Positions 22,560-35,550 of a DNA stretch of 64,000 nucleotides are shown one piece after another. The notes under the pieces were generated by a model. It searched no databases. It was not told the DNA's origin and was given only the letters and a program-made list of their open reading frames with translations. Where the stretch lies: the NCBI GenBank assembly GCA_004352715.1, contig SCFE01000108.1, positions 560,292 to 624,291 of the forward strand, written 5' to 3'. How positions within the stretch are numbered: position 1 is the first letter of the stretch; the number at the start of each line of letters is the position of its first letter. The DNA comes from Hofstenia miamia. Lineage: Eukaryota; Xenacoelomorpha; Acoela. The position numbers and the translations under genes are program-made.

Positions 22560-22830
22560 CAAGCTTTGATTTTCAAATTGTTTTAAACATAATGTAAAAT
22601 GTCTATATATTAATGCTAGAAGCCTTAGGAAACACAAAGTTGAATTTGAGGATATATGTTGATGCTTAACTAATCCTATTACAAGTGAAGTTGAAACAAA
22701 TTGGTTGGCAGATGGTGATGAACCTAACCTATATGATCTTAATCTAACAAAAAATTTAAAAACTTTCAAAAACAATTCCATTAAATATTTTGGCATTGTA
22801 CTAGATGAAAGACTAAGGTAAATTACAAAT
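22560..22830 (+). mobile_element. LINE relic, endonuclease start joined to RT end
   Basis: Plus strand reads KCLYINARSLRKHKVEFEDI, the typical N-terminus of an APE-type endonuclease, and soon after NNSIKYFGIVLDERLR, typical of the region after the RT domain. Most of the ORF between them is deleted. Confidence 0.65.
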
Positions 22831-23499
22831 TATTAATAATTTAAAATTTGCACATGGAATTTGATACCTGCAATATGCTAAAGATGCTACAACTAATATT
22901 AGCCTCTTTCATGCCCTTGTAACAAGCTAATACATATTTTGTTGTTTTCTACTTAGTGGAACATAGCAAACACCAGTTAACAACCTTCAAACAATCCCAA
23001 AAATATTGTTCTCTAAACAAGAACACAATATCGTCAATCCCATAAAAAATAATTTAAGCATGTTATCTCCATATTTTAATATACAATATGCCTGTATTAC
23101 TAATGATATTTAGCCTCAAAAATGGTTAAAAAATCGAAGAAATCTTTAGAAAAATATTTTGGGTGAGCTCCTTTTTGATGCAGGACTTACAAGCATTAAG
23201 CAGACATAAGGGAAACAAATCATTAAATATCATATAGACGGATATTAAAAGAAAACACAAAAACAAATGGTGAAGTAGATTTAAGGCAGCACATTTGTAA
23301 AGCATCACATTGTTTTTATACTCTTATATTTTTGCCACTTTTTATATTACACTGAAACAATATTTTATTTAAAAGTTCAAGTACTATTTTATTTCACATA
23401 TTCTTAAGAGTACAAATTGGGTATGTTTTTATACTACATGTACCCAAAAAATTCATAAATTATATTGAGCCTAATTTTTATTATTATCTGTTTCCGTCT

Positions 23500-24215
23500 C
23501 ACAGTATCACACTGGTGTGTCTCTCAGCTTGAGGAACTCACGAGTTTCCATTGATGTGAAACGTTTTCCTAAGGGCTCCAAGTATATCTTAGTTCTTACT
23601 TGCTGCTTCTAGTGCTCAACCTACTAACAGGAGTAGTACTCAGGCTCCCTTATGTTTAACACCCTCATAATTTCCTCTGTCAACACCCTGTACTTGTCCA
23701 TTTTTTTCTTTCTCCTTGCAATATACATGCATGCGCTTCTTGTGGCAATATCTATTTCTGTTTCAATACCTTTGTCTTTAGCTACCAATCTATGTCTGGC
23801 CTCTGTTTTTCTATGACCTTGCTAGTCTGCATGTTGAAGTAACACATTATCTTAACCTTCTCAATCTCTATGATGTCCCGTGCCTTATCCGCATACCATA
23901 CATTACCTCCTTCTAACTCATGCTTCCTGCTCAAGCTCCAGTGCACCATTTGTTCCTACTTGTCATTCCAAAACTTATACCTACTCATCCTAATGCAATT
24001 TCTCACACCCTGCTATCAGATGATCTACTGCTTCCAACTATTTCTTACATTGTCTACACTTATCACTTACAGCAACTCTTCTGTTCATGTATTTCCCAGC
24101 TTGTCTTCATTGCTTACTCCTGTGCTGGCATTATCAGTACTTCTCTTTTTTTGGCTATTTGTTTTAGCTGAACATACAATGAGATCGCTTTCTAAAACAA
24201 TTTTTACTAAATTTC
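23500..24215 (-). mobile_element. LINE 3' relic with restriction-like endonuclease part
   Basis: Minus strand reads ELEGGNVWYADKA, KVKIMCYFNMQTSKVIEKQ, RPDIDW and, after stops, KYRVLTEEIMRVLNIREPEY. This follows the order of the C-terminal restriction-like endonuclease region of R2-type LINEs (RPDI followed by the helix-rich KYxxLxxEIxRLWxxR). Several stops; inactive. Confidence 0.5.
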
Positions 24216-24697
24216 TTGCTTAGCAAGTGGCTTAAGCCTCCCAAACCACTCTCCAGTTCTTTGAAAATCAAAATATTCGTACGTGATGTTAGTAAATATG
24301 TTTTTTTATTTTTTCATAATTAGATTATAGTATTAAAAAACCGTACACATTATTATATTAATAACTTAACTCAATTCTACTTGGGTTATCCTCTCTCAAA
24401 AATGATCACAACTTTTGAGTGCTTTCACACTGAAACTTCTTGAATTTTCCCAATTTACTAGATATTGTTTTAAATGGGTAACTAGCTAATTATTATAGTT
24501 GTGTAAATCAATTTATGCTCACTTTAAATTTTTCCTCATTATGTGCTAGTGATTATAGATTGCGTAGTCTATTTTGATGAGGAAATCATAAAATTCAAAA
24601 ATTGTTTCTCATAGACCTTGTCAGTGTGTACGACATCTCTATTCAATATTAATGGCCATAGCCGACAACGTAAACTTAAACTGTGAGAACGTATTAN

Positions 24698-24698
<1 letters not shown>

Positions 24699-24730
<32 letters not shown>
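24699..24730. repeat. (TA)n microsatellite beside single N (24697)
   Basis: TA run beginning next to a one-base N, a likely assembly join. Confidence 0.9.
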
Positions 24731-24732
<2 letters not shown>

Positions 24733-25214
24733 TCAGCCTAATTGAAAAACGTGCTATATGGTCAATTAAAATATTTAAAATCCAAATTTGCAAGTTGCAA
24801 TTAACGAAAGTCTTTCATTAGCCAAAGTATATAGTAATTCACTTAAAAATATATTTTTATTATTTAAAATAGAGATAAAGTAGCCCAACAAAAATGCTAA
24901 GGCCAGCTATAACAATATATTTTATAGATAATTTGAAGATTCTGAAATTGATCTTACATTTTTGGAATTTGATTTTATCATTTCTGAAAAAGATCGTGAA
25001 AAGGTTTTATCCTGACTAGTCCATGCGCTTTCTACAATATATGTACAATATCGTAACTCATGAGCTAATAAAAATATCTACAACTTGAAAATAGTATTGA
25101 ATACAAGATTTTCCCCTTTTTTATCTAGGGCTTTAAATCGCCTTCGTTTTCAGGCGAATTAGACGGGCCTGTTGCCATACGTTCAAGATATTTTCGAAGT
25201 GGTCCGTAGATCTT

Positions 25215-25365
25215 GTTAACAGTACTTCAAAAGGTCAAGAACAAAAAAACCTTGAAAACACAAAATAATCCATCTATTTCTCAAAAACAAAGAGCAGTAC
25301 CTCAAAATGACAAGAACAAAAAATAAAAAACGAACTAATCCATCAATTTATCAAGAACAAAAGTG
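25215..25365. repeat. Two tandem imperfect units of about 70 bp
   Basis: GCAGTACCTCAAAATGACAA-type unit repeats with AACTAATCCATC and TCAAGAACAAAA; two copies, diverged. Confidence 0.6.
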
Positions 25366-26518
25366 TTTTTTGAAGTCATGGTAACGCTACGGATTTTTAA
25401 GGTAATACTGATTTCCTACAGTCCGTTAATGGTACCAAATTTTTTCACCCGGCATAGCAATTGTTTATTAAGAAAATTATCCCCATGGTTTTAAAAATCA
25501 AAAAGCTAATTGAAGGCTTTTTACATATATTTCATTGTTCAAATTATTAGTAACAAGTTTAAAATTCAATTTCATAAAGTTTAAAATATGCCTTCAAAAA
25601 TCCAAACACGAAGAGGTTTTCTCTGTACGCAAGCAAATTGTCTTAAAATACGCTTTTTTGTAAAAAGTAGTTTTCAGTGTGAAATCTGACACAATGATTG
25701 TGTTTGCAGCACGTACAATATATATATATATATTGAAAATACCAAAACATCAAGCGTAATTTGTAAATGATCACTTTGAATAATTAATGTTCGCATGAGT
25801 AAAAATATTGCCCATTTCAAAAAGAGAAAATTCATTCTTACAAACATATTTTGGTTCGAATTTGGTTTTTAATTGAAGCACGCCGTTTCAGTTCTTTTTT
25901 CATTTACAACTCATCCCTACATGCAGGCTCTTTTTCAGAAAAACAATACATTTTCTACGTTTGCTGAAATAACTATGAATTCCATTGTGTAGCCAATAGT
26001 TTTTACTTGGCTAAAAAAAGAATGACTAAGGCATACTTATTTATTGTAAGCAATGATATATGAAATTCCAGAAATGTTTGCTGTGAAATCATATTTGTAA
26101 ATTACAAACATAATAACCTTTGTTTTTTGAAAGTAATAATTGTGTAACAAATAGTTTTGCAGTGTAGTAAAAAGAATGGCAAAATGAAAAAAACACATGC
26201 ATCACATGCAAAAATTTTGATTTCCAAAAAACAGGCGGCTTAAGCCCCCTAGATTTGACGTCACTGTTGCCCATTTTGTATTTTTTCTCAATTTTGAAAT
26301 GCCACCCAATCAAAAGCTAGGAAAGTTGATTAAGATTAAGCAAGGGTTTACCACCGGAAGAACACATAGATTTACTAAATGATATTGATTAACATCCATT
26401 TTATTATGTACCTTCAAGGCCTACTTAAATGACGGCCCTTTCAAAAGAAATTTAACAGACAAAAAATTAGGCAAAATTGTGTTTTAAGGGACTCTATATA
26501 TAGCAATAATAATTAAAA

Positions 26519-26880
26519 TGAATATCCAGTAACCGTAAATATTTTTAGAGCTGGTGTAAATTTTGATAGTAACCGTAAATGTTTTCATGTGCTTTGTATG
26601 CGACACTGACTCATACCATATAGATATGAACCACTTGAGGTTCATGTTCTGCAAAGGGATAAATTTGGTTTACCTAACGCTGATGAACTGAAAAATTAAT
26701 GATAAAAAAAAAGTTATGAAGAAGTTTCCAATTTCTCTGATTAATTAGTTTCTGGTACATTTTAATATTGTATATCATTGTAATTAATATCCGGTAAGTG
26801 TAAATATTTTTAGAGCTGTTGTAAATTTTACTATAACAGTGAATACTTTCGTGTGCTTTGTATGTGACACTGGTTTGATG
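26519..26880. repeat. Direct repeat pair, about 90 bp each
   Basis: 26519-26612 and 26785-26872 share GTAAATATTTTTAGAGCTG and GTGCTTTGTATGYGACACTG. About 100 bp further right is an hAT-like tip, so both may belong to one old non-autonomous element. Confidence 0.55.
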
Positions 26881-26972
26881 TGAACTGAAGTTGTGACATG
26901 TTATTTACAAGTATTTATTTTTGTCAATGATGCTTCATTAAATTTACGAAGCTTGATTGCTTCCTAGCAATT

Positions 26973-26993
26973 TAAAAAGTTTGGGAACTACTG
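26973..26993 (-). mobile_element. hAT-like terminal inverted repeat (one end)
   Basis: Reverse complement reads CAGTAGTTCCCAAACTTTTT, very like the common hAT end CAGTGGTTCCCAAACT. The partner end was not found. Confidence 0.4.
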
Positions 26994-27284
26994 TTCTAGA
27001 CACATGAAGAGGTTGTAGTCTACTTTCAATTTGCAAACAGCTCTGAATATTACTAATGCTAAGGGAGGGAAATCTTAGGGTATTTAGCTGCAATACATAT
27101 ATCTATTAGACCTAATATTTCATGTTACAATTTGAGCACATTTTTTATTCAAAAGCTCTTTTAAAACAGATTAATGCATTTCGTACTCATGATGCAAAAT
27201 TTCTAATGGGATATTTTACATAGTTCTGCATAAAATAACATTTGACCAAAAATAAACAATTGTTTTGCAAATCAATATACCCGG

Positions 27285-27288
<4 letters not shown>

Positions 27289-27319
<31 letters not shown>

Positions 27320-27512
27320 NNNNNNNNNNNNNNNNNNNNNNNNNNNNNNNNNNNNNNNNNNNNNNNNNNNNNNNNNNNNNNNNNNNNNNNNNNNNNNNNN
27401 NNNNNNNNNNNNNNNNNNNNNNNNNNNNNNNNNNNNNNNNNNNNNNNNNNNNNNNNNNNNNNNNNNNNNNNNNNNNNNNNNNNNNNNNNNNNNNNNNNNN
27501 NNNNNNNNNNNN

Positions 27513-27541
<29 letters not shown>
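27289..27541. other. (TA)n microsatellite with 193-N gap
   Basis: TA runs on both sides of an N gap (27320-27512); the assembler evidently could not cross the repeat. Confidence 0.97.
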
Positions 27542-27545
<4 letters not shown>

Positions 27546-28043
27546 GCATCGGTATAGTGCACGGACGTGCATTGACAATAGAACGACTGTTACTAATTCT
27601 CTATTTCACAGTGTACAGGTGTCTTATATACAATGTTTCTCATAATATTTACAAACACTAGCAAACGCGACAACAGCGGACTGGCCGATAACGAGAACTA
27701 GGTACCTGCCAACACAATATTTTGTTCTTATGGTGTTTTAACGAAGAGCAATCTAATTATTTTAGATAGAACTTATTTTATTATTAATTCATTAAATGAA
27801 GGTGTAATCAATTGATCTTTGCATTGCAAATTTTACCCATTTAATCCGGAAAGGTTTCTTCCCATTTACTAACCCTTAGCCAATTTTGTCCAGACCTAAA
27901 ATTTGCACATCTTCAGATAAGAGCACGCCCATTGGTGAATGTGTGCAAACATTGTTGAGAATTGCATTCATGAGGCTGAACTACTTGAAACCAGGGGTGT
28001 ACTCGAGGGGGCCCAGCCCATCTTGTTAGTTATATTATAGTTN

Positions 28044-28075
<32 letters not shown>
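28044..28075. repeat. (TA)n microsatellite beside single N (28043)
   Basis: TA run starting at a one-base N. Confidence 0.9.
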
Positions 28076-28078
<3 letters not shown>

Positions 28079-29029
28079 AATAATTGCATTTCTTGTAAAG
28101 TTTTTAATAAATACTTTACAAATTCTGATATAATGGTTCCAAATCTATCCGCCCGTACCCGATAATGTTTCTACACATCCGGGAGTAGCACGGCGGCAAT
28201 TGTCTGAAACATTACAAATTCCTATCAGAATTGAACAATATTAAGATAAATATATAGTTAAGTTTTCCATCCACAATAGTCATTAAATGTTTGTTTACTA
28301 TATTATAATCAACACCTCTGAAGTTATAACTACTAATTGATTTTTGATTAAAAAATTTCTGTTCATTCTACCAATCACCCTTTGTCTAGTCGTTAGGACA
28401 CCGCTACTTTGTTCCCTTATCTATTACATATAATTTTTTATTTATTTTCTATAACAAAAGTTCTAAATCAACCTCACAGAAAATGTACAATTCATTTACG
28501 CCGGACAGAGCGGTTAACCATTAAATTTACTTTAAAGATTTTTCTTTGTCACCAGTGATGTGAAGCATGGTTTAATTAATTACTGCCATTGCGAAAGGCT
28601 ATTTTGGATATCTTGAGTAGAGTGGCAAATGGGTCAACCAGACCCGAGTCAACGCTCTGGTCGGGTAAAAAATTTGACTTATTAGGCACAATAACTATTT
28701 GATCGGGTTTGGTCGACGCTCAGTGTTAAATGGGTTGGAGGACATTTTTAGATGACCAATGTCGGGGCGGATCAATGAAGTTACCCATTTGCGTTTTGGT
28801 TTGGAGTCCACGATATAAATTAATAGAGTGCTATCATGGCCCACTACAGTGGGCCATGGTGCTACACATCACAAAAGATGCTTGCCGCTTTTTTCATGTT
28901 TGTTTGATGAATTTTTCTCTAAGAATTATAATTAAGTACTTACATCACAACATTTATCTTAAGCAGATTCTTGCAGGTTTAAAAAAATGACGTACCAAAT
29001 AATAAACATTATAAAAAGAAAATAATTAC

Positions 29030-29218
29030 GTTGACAATAACGTCGATCGCTAACACTCTTTGATTTATTAGGATAATATCCCATTAAGCATGTCTCACAG
29101 CTATCTCCTGTTGTATGATCCTTACAATCTATGCACACTCCTCCAGATTGGCCACCTGATGTTTTGTATTTCTTCATATTAAATATACATCTTGTCGAAT
29201 GCATGTTACACTCACACA
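29030..29218 (-). CDS. Netrin gene 1, exon 3: LE2 (first copy)
   Basis: 189 nt, phase 1-1; CECNMHSTRCIFNMKKYKTS, then GGVCIDCKDHTTGDSCETC and DRRYCQ. It is closer in wording to LE2 of gene 2 (GGKTGGVCIDCQHH) than to the array LE2s. Donor GTAATT. Its LE3 partner is 7 kb downstream at 22052. Confidence 0.85.
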
Positions 29219-29429
29219 CTAAAATATAATTTTGAAGCCTTAACATGCATATCATCTATTATTATGCATAATGAAGTTACTAAAATTCTACAATTGTAAT
29301 TTTTGCAACTCTGCTAATTTTTACTGAATTTGAATGTTTTGGGTAAGTAATTTATTCAAATTATGGATCTATCTTAGGCTACGGTAACGAATTATTTTCA
29401 AATTATAACTAGAAACATTTTCAAATTAC

Positions 29430-29572
29430 ATTGGCAAGCATATGCGTTGTGTTCTGTTGCTTTCTGCCAGGGTAAATCATTGAATAAATCCTTGCATTCT
29501 CTGCAGTTCATTCCCATGGTATTGTGTCTACATTGGCATTCAAAGCGATGCCTCTCTGGATTGAATAAGCAT
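29430..29572 (-). CDS. Netrin gene 1, exon 2: LE1
   Basis: 143 nt. The acceptor TTTAG joins the GA of exon 1 to ATGC, giving HASECLFNPERHRFECQC, the usual netrin LamNT-LE1 junction. Continues RHNTMGMNCRECKDLFNDLP and WQKATEHNAYACQ. Donor GTAATT. Confidence 0.88.
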
Positions 29573-30235
29573 CTAAATGTGTCAAAATGAAAATTACACA
29601 CCAGAGGAATCATTTAACTCCAAAAAACAACTTATAAGTTGCAACATTTGGATCAATAATCTCGATGTTTGCAATATCTACTAATCTATACTGATAAAAT
29701 AAAATAATAACTATAGTTAAGAGTTCCAATTATGTAATAGATAGGAAAACGTAATTTTCTGTTTATACTTTTGTATCCAATATCTCTGCTCATAACATGG
29801 TATATTCGACGATTGTTCGAAAACAATTCCGAACAATTGAACTGAATGGTTAACAGTGAAAAATTTTAAGAAAAATTTAAGGGAAAATTTGCGAAGTTAG
29901 AATAAATTCATTTGTTGAATTGTTATTTTGTCTTTTATGTTAATCCTCCTTTTTATTTACATGAACTGCACTTTGCGCGACCGTGATATTTATGCGTGGT
30001 TTCACTCCATGCCTGATCAAAAAACAGGGCAGCGGACAATTTTCAAGGGTGTTGGAAAGGAAATGAGTTATTTCAAGAAATATTCATAAAGATAATTGAT
30101 GAAACAAGGGATTTTAGACAACAAACATTATATTCCTGAGCAAGCTTCGTAAAATAAGAACCAGGATTAGGAAATAAAAAATATCCATAAAATGTACAAA
30201 ATACGCAAAACGATTATTGGAATCAGATTCCTTAA

Positions 30236-31539
30236 CACTAGAACTACTGCAAATTTCTTTACCAAGAATACCCAACACATGTCAAAATGACCGGTGCTAA
30301 AATAATCTATTAAAAATATAAAAGTAAAGTTAGCTTATGATTGCTTCAAACATATTTATTGCAAAATACCCTACAGAATCCAAATTTATCCAATTTTGAC
30401 AATCATAGGAGCTACAAAATCATCTGAATCATGTGAGTGGAGATAAGGAATTTGATTTAGACAATATTTTGGTTTACATCTTTGTAAATCCATACTTTTA
30501 AACAAAATTTATCTATTTTAGAATAAATATACTAGCTGCAAGAACAGCGATTTTTTAATTCATGAGTTTTATACGCAATATGATGCAATTTGTTGTAAAA
30601 TCTTGACATTTCTCTCAGGCTACATGGAATTTAACAGATTGTATCCGAGATGATCTATGTGAAGTGCAATCAAATCAATGGAAAGTTATTATACCAAAAT
30701 TGATTTCTCGACATAGCATATTTTATGAGAGCAATACCAAATTCTTTTTATCAAAGGGTGTGAACTGGCGCAAGCCTCAGTCCAAGAATAGCTCTAATAT
30801 AAGCAAAGCCAATAAATTTTTAATTTCACATATTGATTAGCCTGACATTGGTTTTGAAAGCTAGGACTTAACAATGGTATTATTTTGATTTTTTCTTACC
30901 ATAAAATCCGTAAAGATGATTCTTCCTGCAATAATCAGATTTGATAAGGTTCGTTTTGTTGTTAGTTAAATTTCTGGTGAGGTCATAATGATACCATGTT
31001 GACCAGATTTTACATTATTCCATACTGCAATTCCATGTTTTAATTCCCACAATAGTGTCATATTTAGCAATGAGGTCTAATAGGGGTTCATATATTGAAC
31101 TACAATTTTAAGATGACTAAATCATCATTTTCAATAAGATTTTCAAATATAATGCCATCAGAATCCATGGAATCATCATCCTCTTATAATTTCTCTGGAT
31201 TAAGATTGGCGAAATACTGAAGAACATTCAATGCTGAGAATTGCTGTGAATTACCAAGAATATGTTATAGAGTTAGTTCCATTGTAATTACTACAAGTAA
31301 AGTTGGTCTGTTAAGTGCTTTGAATACTTACAACAGTTACCGGTCAAAATGATCGGAATGGGTATTGTAGGTATTCACATAAAAATAGTTAAAATTCAAT
31401 GAAAATTTTTAATGATCACAAAAATAATTTTGCATCATAATAAAATAATTGTAAGAAAATTTCCAATCATAAAGTTCAAATGAAAATTTTTACAAGCATT
31501 TTGTTTCCAGTTAAAAAGACAGGCTTGGGTATTCTAGTG
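30236..31539 (-). mobile_element. piggyBac-type transposon, 1.3 kb, decayed
   Basis: Ends CACTAGAA and TTCTAGTG are flanked by TTAA at 30232-30235 and 31540-31543, as in piggyBac insertions. Subterminal GTCAAAATGACCGG (30281-30294) recurs as CCGGTCAAAATGATCGG (31340-31356). The minus strand at about 31140-31200 reads an acidic stretch (EDDDSMDSDGIIFENL) like piggyBac transposase N-termini. No intact transposase remains. It lies in intron 1 of netrin gene 1. Confidence 0.75.
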
Positions 31540-31543
31540 TTAA

Positions 31544-34500
31544 GGGGGTCAGAAACATTGGCGGTGGGTAGGGGTGGCGAGTTTGTCTTCATTCAATTCT
31601 AAAAATACAATGCTAAATGGTCAGGCTAATTCAAATTCAATATCTCAATTTATGTGATTAGGGTTACCTAAAGTAGCAAACAGCTTTGTTCACATTTTTG
31701 AACAATTTTATCCAAACCTGTTAAGAAATATTTACATCCTTTGCTTTTTTTAAGAATTATTCCTCTGCCTCAATGACATAAAAGTATTAACTTTTTCAAT
31801 GAGAAATCCAAATTTTACATATATGACAATAGTTGAAACATTGGAAACTATTGCTTTTTCCTTGCTAACTGAACTTTTGGACATGCAAATTGTATATATG
31901 TTCATGCAAATTTATTTTAACATAACTATGGCATTCTCTATACACATAATAATAAATCAATACGTTCTCTAACACAACCCACTACATTTGATTTTAGCAA
32001 TTGATTTTAACAACTAATTCAAGAAATATTATATAATATTTGGATCAAAAGCAAATAAAAGCTTCATTGAATGCCTTTCTATGTAATAAACCTAATAGTA
32101 AAAAGAGAATAACAAGATAGTAATAATGAAGAAACAAAATAGCAACATAGAAAACAAATTTCAATATTCCAAATACCAATGCTCAATGCAGGGCCCAAAT
32201 TGTATTTTAACATGGTTGAAATTACGTACTGCTTGTTGTACACTATTTACTTTCAAAATAGAATTGTCAATGATTTGTCCTAAAATGTCAAGGCAATGTA
32301 CACTCTGGGTCTTCCCTGATGGTTTTACCAGAATTTCAGGCTGATATAGTTGCAATTACGATTTACATTCCGTCTTGAATGTATTCCAAAGCAGCTCAAA
32401 CAGAGATAGTGGAGCAAGTAAGGTGCAAAACTCAGAAATGTGATTTGATTTAATTCAGTGTCATTGAAATTATCTTCAATCTGACTTCAATATTAAGCAG
32501 GCTTGTTCAATATCAAAATTTCCCAATTTTGAGAATTAATTCGCACGTTTCTAATGCGTTAATAGGCTATTCTGACTATATCTACGTTGAATTTGAAGTT
32601 TGCTCCTCAGCATTCTAATAGAGGGGGGAATATGACAAAGATTGTCGAATCAATAACATGCATTCTAAGATAGTTTATCACGAGAACTTATATATATATA
32701 TATATATAGTCTATCAAAATTTAATGAAAGAAGTGTGTGTAGTTACACAAAATGGAATAGGATAAGATATTTAGAACTTTATGAATGATTTTTTTTTGAA
32801 ATATAGCTTAGTAACAACAATTCAAATTCAGACATGTTAGAGTCGATGCATCATTTTCTCATAAGTTCGATAATTTTTTCAAATAGTGCACGCATTATTA
32901 CAATTTCATAATTTGAATGGAAAAATGTAGATTAAATATAGATTAGGACTAGAGTTACAAACAAGAAGGAATCCTTGCAACCCTTGCCACAATTTTGTAT
33001 TATTTTGCAATACTGCAATCGTAGTAGTCAATAAATTTTGAAAATTAATTAGAATAATTTAACCGGATTTTAAGCTGATTAACTGGCTCCTGCAGATAAA
33101 CTGGTCCAGTTTAGCAGGTCTTAGCCTGACCGGATCCAGCACTATTGGAAACTTCTACCTTTCTTCATTTGAGACCTCTGGAGGGGTGAATAAAGTGAAG
33201 AAAGGAGATCGAAAATATAAAATAATCTTCCTACGAAATCCTATCCAGGAACCTCAACATTATGATATGCCAACACTATTAAATCAGTTTAAATTTAAAT
33301 ACATTTCCATAAACAATTTTTCTATGAAATAGTCACTTAATTTCAACTTTCCTGAACTTCAAAATCATTAAGAATCCTAAGGGTCTTCAGGGATTTTATG
33401 GGTTTATTATAATAGTTTCAAACTGATTTTATCATAATTTTACTTACTAAGCACTGATTTGCTTCGAACTGGCAACATATAGTATATCAGCAAAGCAAAC
33501 ACACACACATGAAGTTTTTTCTAGGCAATATACTGTGACCCATGTAGGAAAGGATGAGCATATTTAAAACTGGATTTTTTATTATTTCAATATTTTAAAA
33601 CTTAAAAAGAGTATTACTTTAAGAAAGGAATTTTTTAACAACATTTAGCTTCATTGTATGTTACACATACTAGAAAGATACGTTTTCTTTGGGAATGACG
33701 CCTAGTCTGCATTGAATATTTAGTTCTTTCTATTCAAACAATCATGGAATTTTTTGAGATCAACTTGATATGTACGTAATGAACAGTAATATGTACAGTT
33801 TGAATGTTAGCTTTTGATAAGACTACAGTTTTAAGTTGCAACGTTTAGCTGCTAAGACCTAACACTCTAGGTTAGATATGTTTTTGATGCTGTGACTAGG
33901 CTCAGAGGCAATTTGTTAAAATCTTTTTTTAATGAAGATTTCCCAAGTTCATGTTAAGCTTACTCAAGTCATGATAGAAAATGATTCTATTAGCAAGATT
34001 ATGATTTCTATGTTTGAAGGCGTTGTATATTTCGTCAAGAATTTGCTGAAGATGTAGTAAGTAAGTGAATTAGCCAAACAGATTGTACAGAACTACAATT
34101 TTAATGAGGCGGCCTTGATGATAAGGAAGCGCTTTCCTAAATAAAATGGCGACACCACCATTGACAGAATTCTGATCAACCTTAGAGGTAGATGTCCGAA
34201 AACATTTTTTTACGGGGCATAGTGTGCTTTAATTTTCTGGATTATTAACTATACGATTATATTTTAGTTTCTTTACTATATATGCAGCAAAGGTGGACAT
34301 TGGTCACACAGTGTCACCCATGAGCCAGCACCCATTCGCCTCATCCATGTTTTTAAAATCATGAACCGATCCATCGTGACACCTAGATTGTAACAGAATT
34401 TCACCTTGAAAAAAATTGCAACAATAAGACTGTTATTTAAATAATGTTGTTTCGTGATGCATTATTGCATTGCGCAGTGCAGGAAAAATAGTTCTGCAGA

Positions 34501-34889
34501 CAAAAATCAATATCGTAATGCTATAGTATTGATGATCATGTGATAGTGACCGACGACCCATGCGGCCCAACCCTAAACTGCGACACATCTGGTCCAATTA
34601 CTAATGGGTCACTGACCCATTTCCAACTCATATATGTATTACATAGTCATCTAGAGAGCATGAAATATAGAAAGCCATGCGTGATATATATTCACTGTAC
34701 CAACAAATCAAGCAAAACTCAACACAGGTATTGCTAAAAAAGTTGGCACCTTATATTTAATTATTTACTATAAAAAATTGCCAAATTATTAGTGCAGTGT
34801 TTGAATTCTTGCGCAGTCTTTAGCAGGTAGCTATTTATTAATGATAGCTTACGACATGGCCTTATTGTTAAAAAGCTTATATTCCATTC
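31544..34889. other. Intron 1 sequence without recognised gene
   Basis: AT-rich, with a small TA run at 32690-32708, a CA run near 33500 and a GC-rich patch at 34545-34620 (GACCCATGCGGCCCAACCC) resembling hAT ends. An open frame at 32161-32355 (minus) is unassigned. Confidence 0.5.
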
Positions 34890-35520
34890 CAGGATTTCCA
34901 ACAAAGCTTAGGTCCCTTCATTAGTGATTTCCTTCATAATCAGAAAAAATGCATTTCCCTTGATGGTAAAAATTCTAGTATTAAGCCAACTGCTCTTGAT
35001 GTTCCTCAACGCACAATCTTGGAACCAATAGTTTTAAAGTTTGTTTATGACTATATGCAAATTAAGAGAACAGAAGCAATCCTAACCGAATTTTCCGACG
35101 ACATTACATGCTGTGTCCCTGGGAAAATGGCAAGAATGATGCACCTGCTGCTATTTCAGAAATTCAAAATTGATGTCAAGCAACCAATCCCAAAAAATTT
35201 TCATTTTATTCACTCGCAAGCATGAAATGCCAACCAAAGTTCCCTCCATCAGACGAATAAATAGCATCACCTTATTATTGCTAAATTTACTATGAAATTG
35301 CTGTTTGAAGAGATGCAGAACTGTACAACAAAATATCAAATTTCACTGATCATCCCTAAAAGAAATAGTCCCCAAGCGAGAAAGTTACGTAACAGAACGT
35401 CTACTTGAACGAAACTCAGGAACAGATCTCCAAATGTGTTTCCTGAAAGATATTTTAGTTGTCTATCTGTAAGTCAGATGTAATTTTCTGATTTTATTAA
35501 ATAAATTCTAATTCTAATTT
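34890..35520 (+). mobile_element. LINE relic with RT motif B
   Basis: Plus strand reads QDFQQSLGPFISDFLHNQKK, then DVPQRTILEPIVLKFVYDYM (degenerate VPQGTxLGP) and FSDDITC (degenerate YADDT). It ends in TAAATAAATTCTAATTCTAA, a short-repeat LINE tail, immediately before the 3' end of netrin exon 1. Confidence 0.7.
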
Positions 35521-35550
35521 AAATATGTTGAAATTACTTAAAAATCTTAC

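Larger units (their letters stand above)
22060..29029. other. Netrin gene 1 intron 3
   Basis: About 7 kb without a host exon that I can see. It holds LINE relics (22.56-22.83 and 23.5-24.2 kb), minor repeats, TA runs and one gap. Confidence 0.6.

Noticed and set aside
23870-24223. 117- and 83-residue plus-strand frames
   Set aside because: Antisense to the restriction-like-endonuclease LINE relic and poor in protein-like composition.
28389-28420. tRNA-Glu-like string GTCTAGTCGTTAGGACACCG
   Set aside because: Resembles the A-box half of a tRNA, but there is no B-box, no acceptor stem partner and no cloverleaf downstream.
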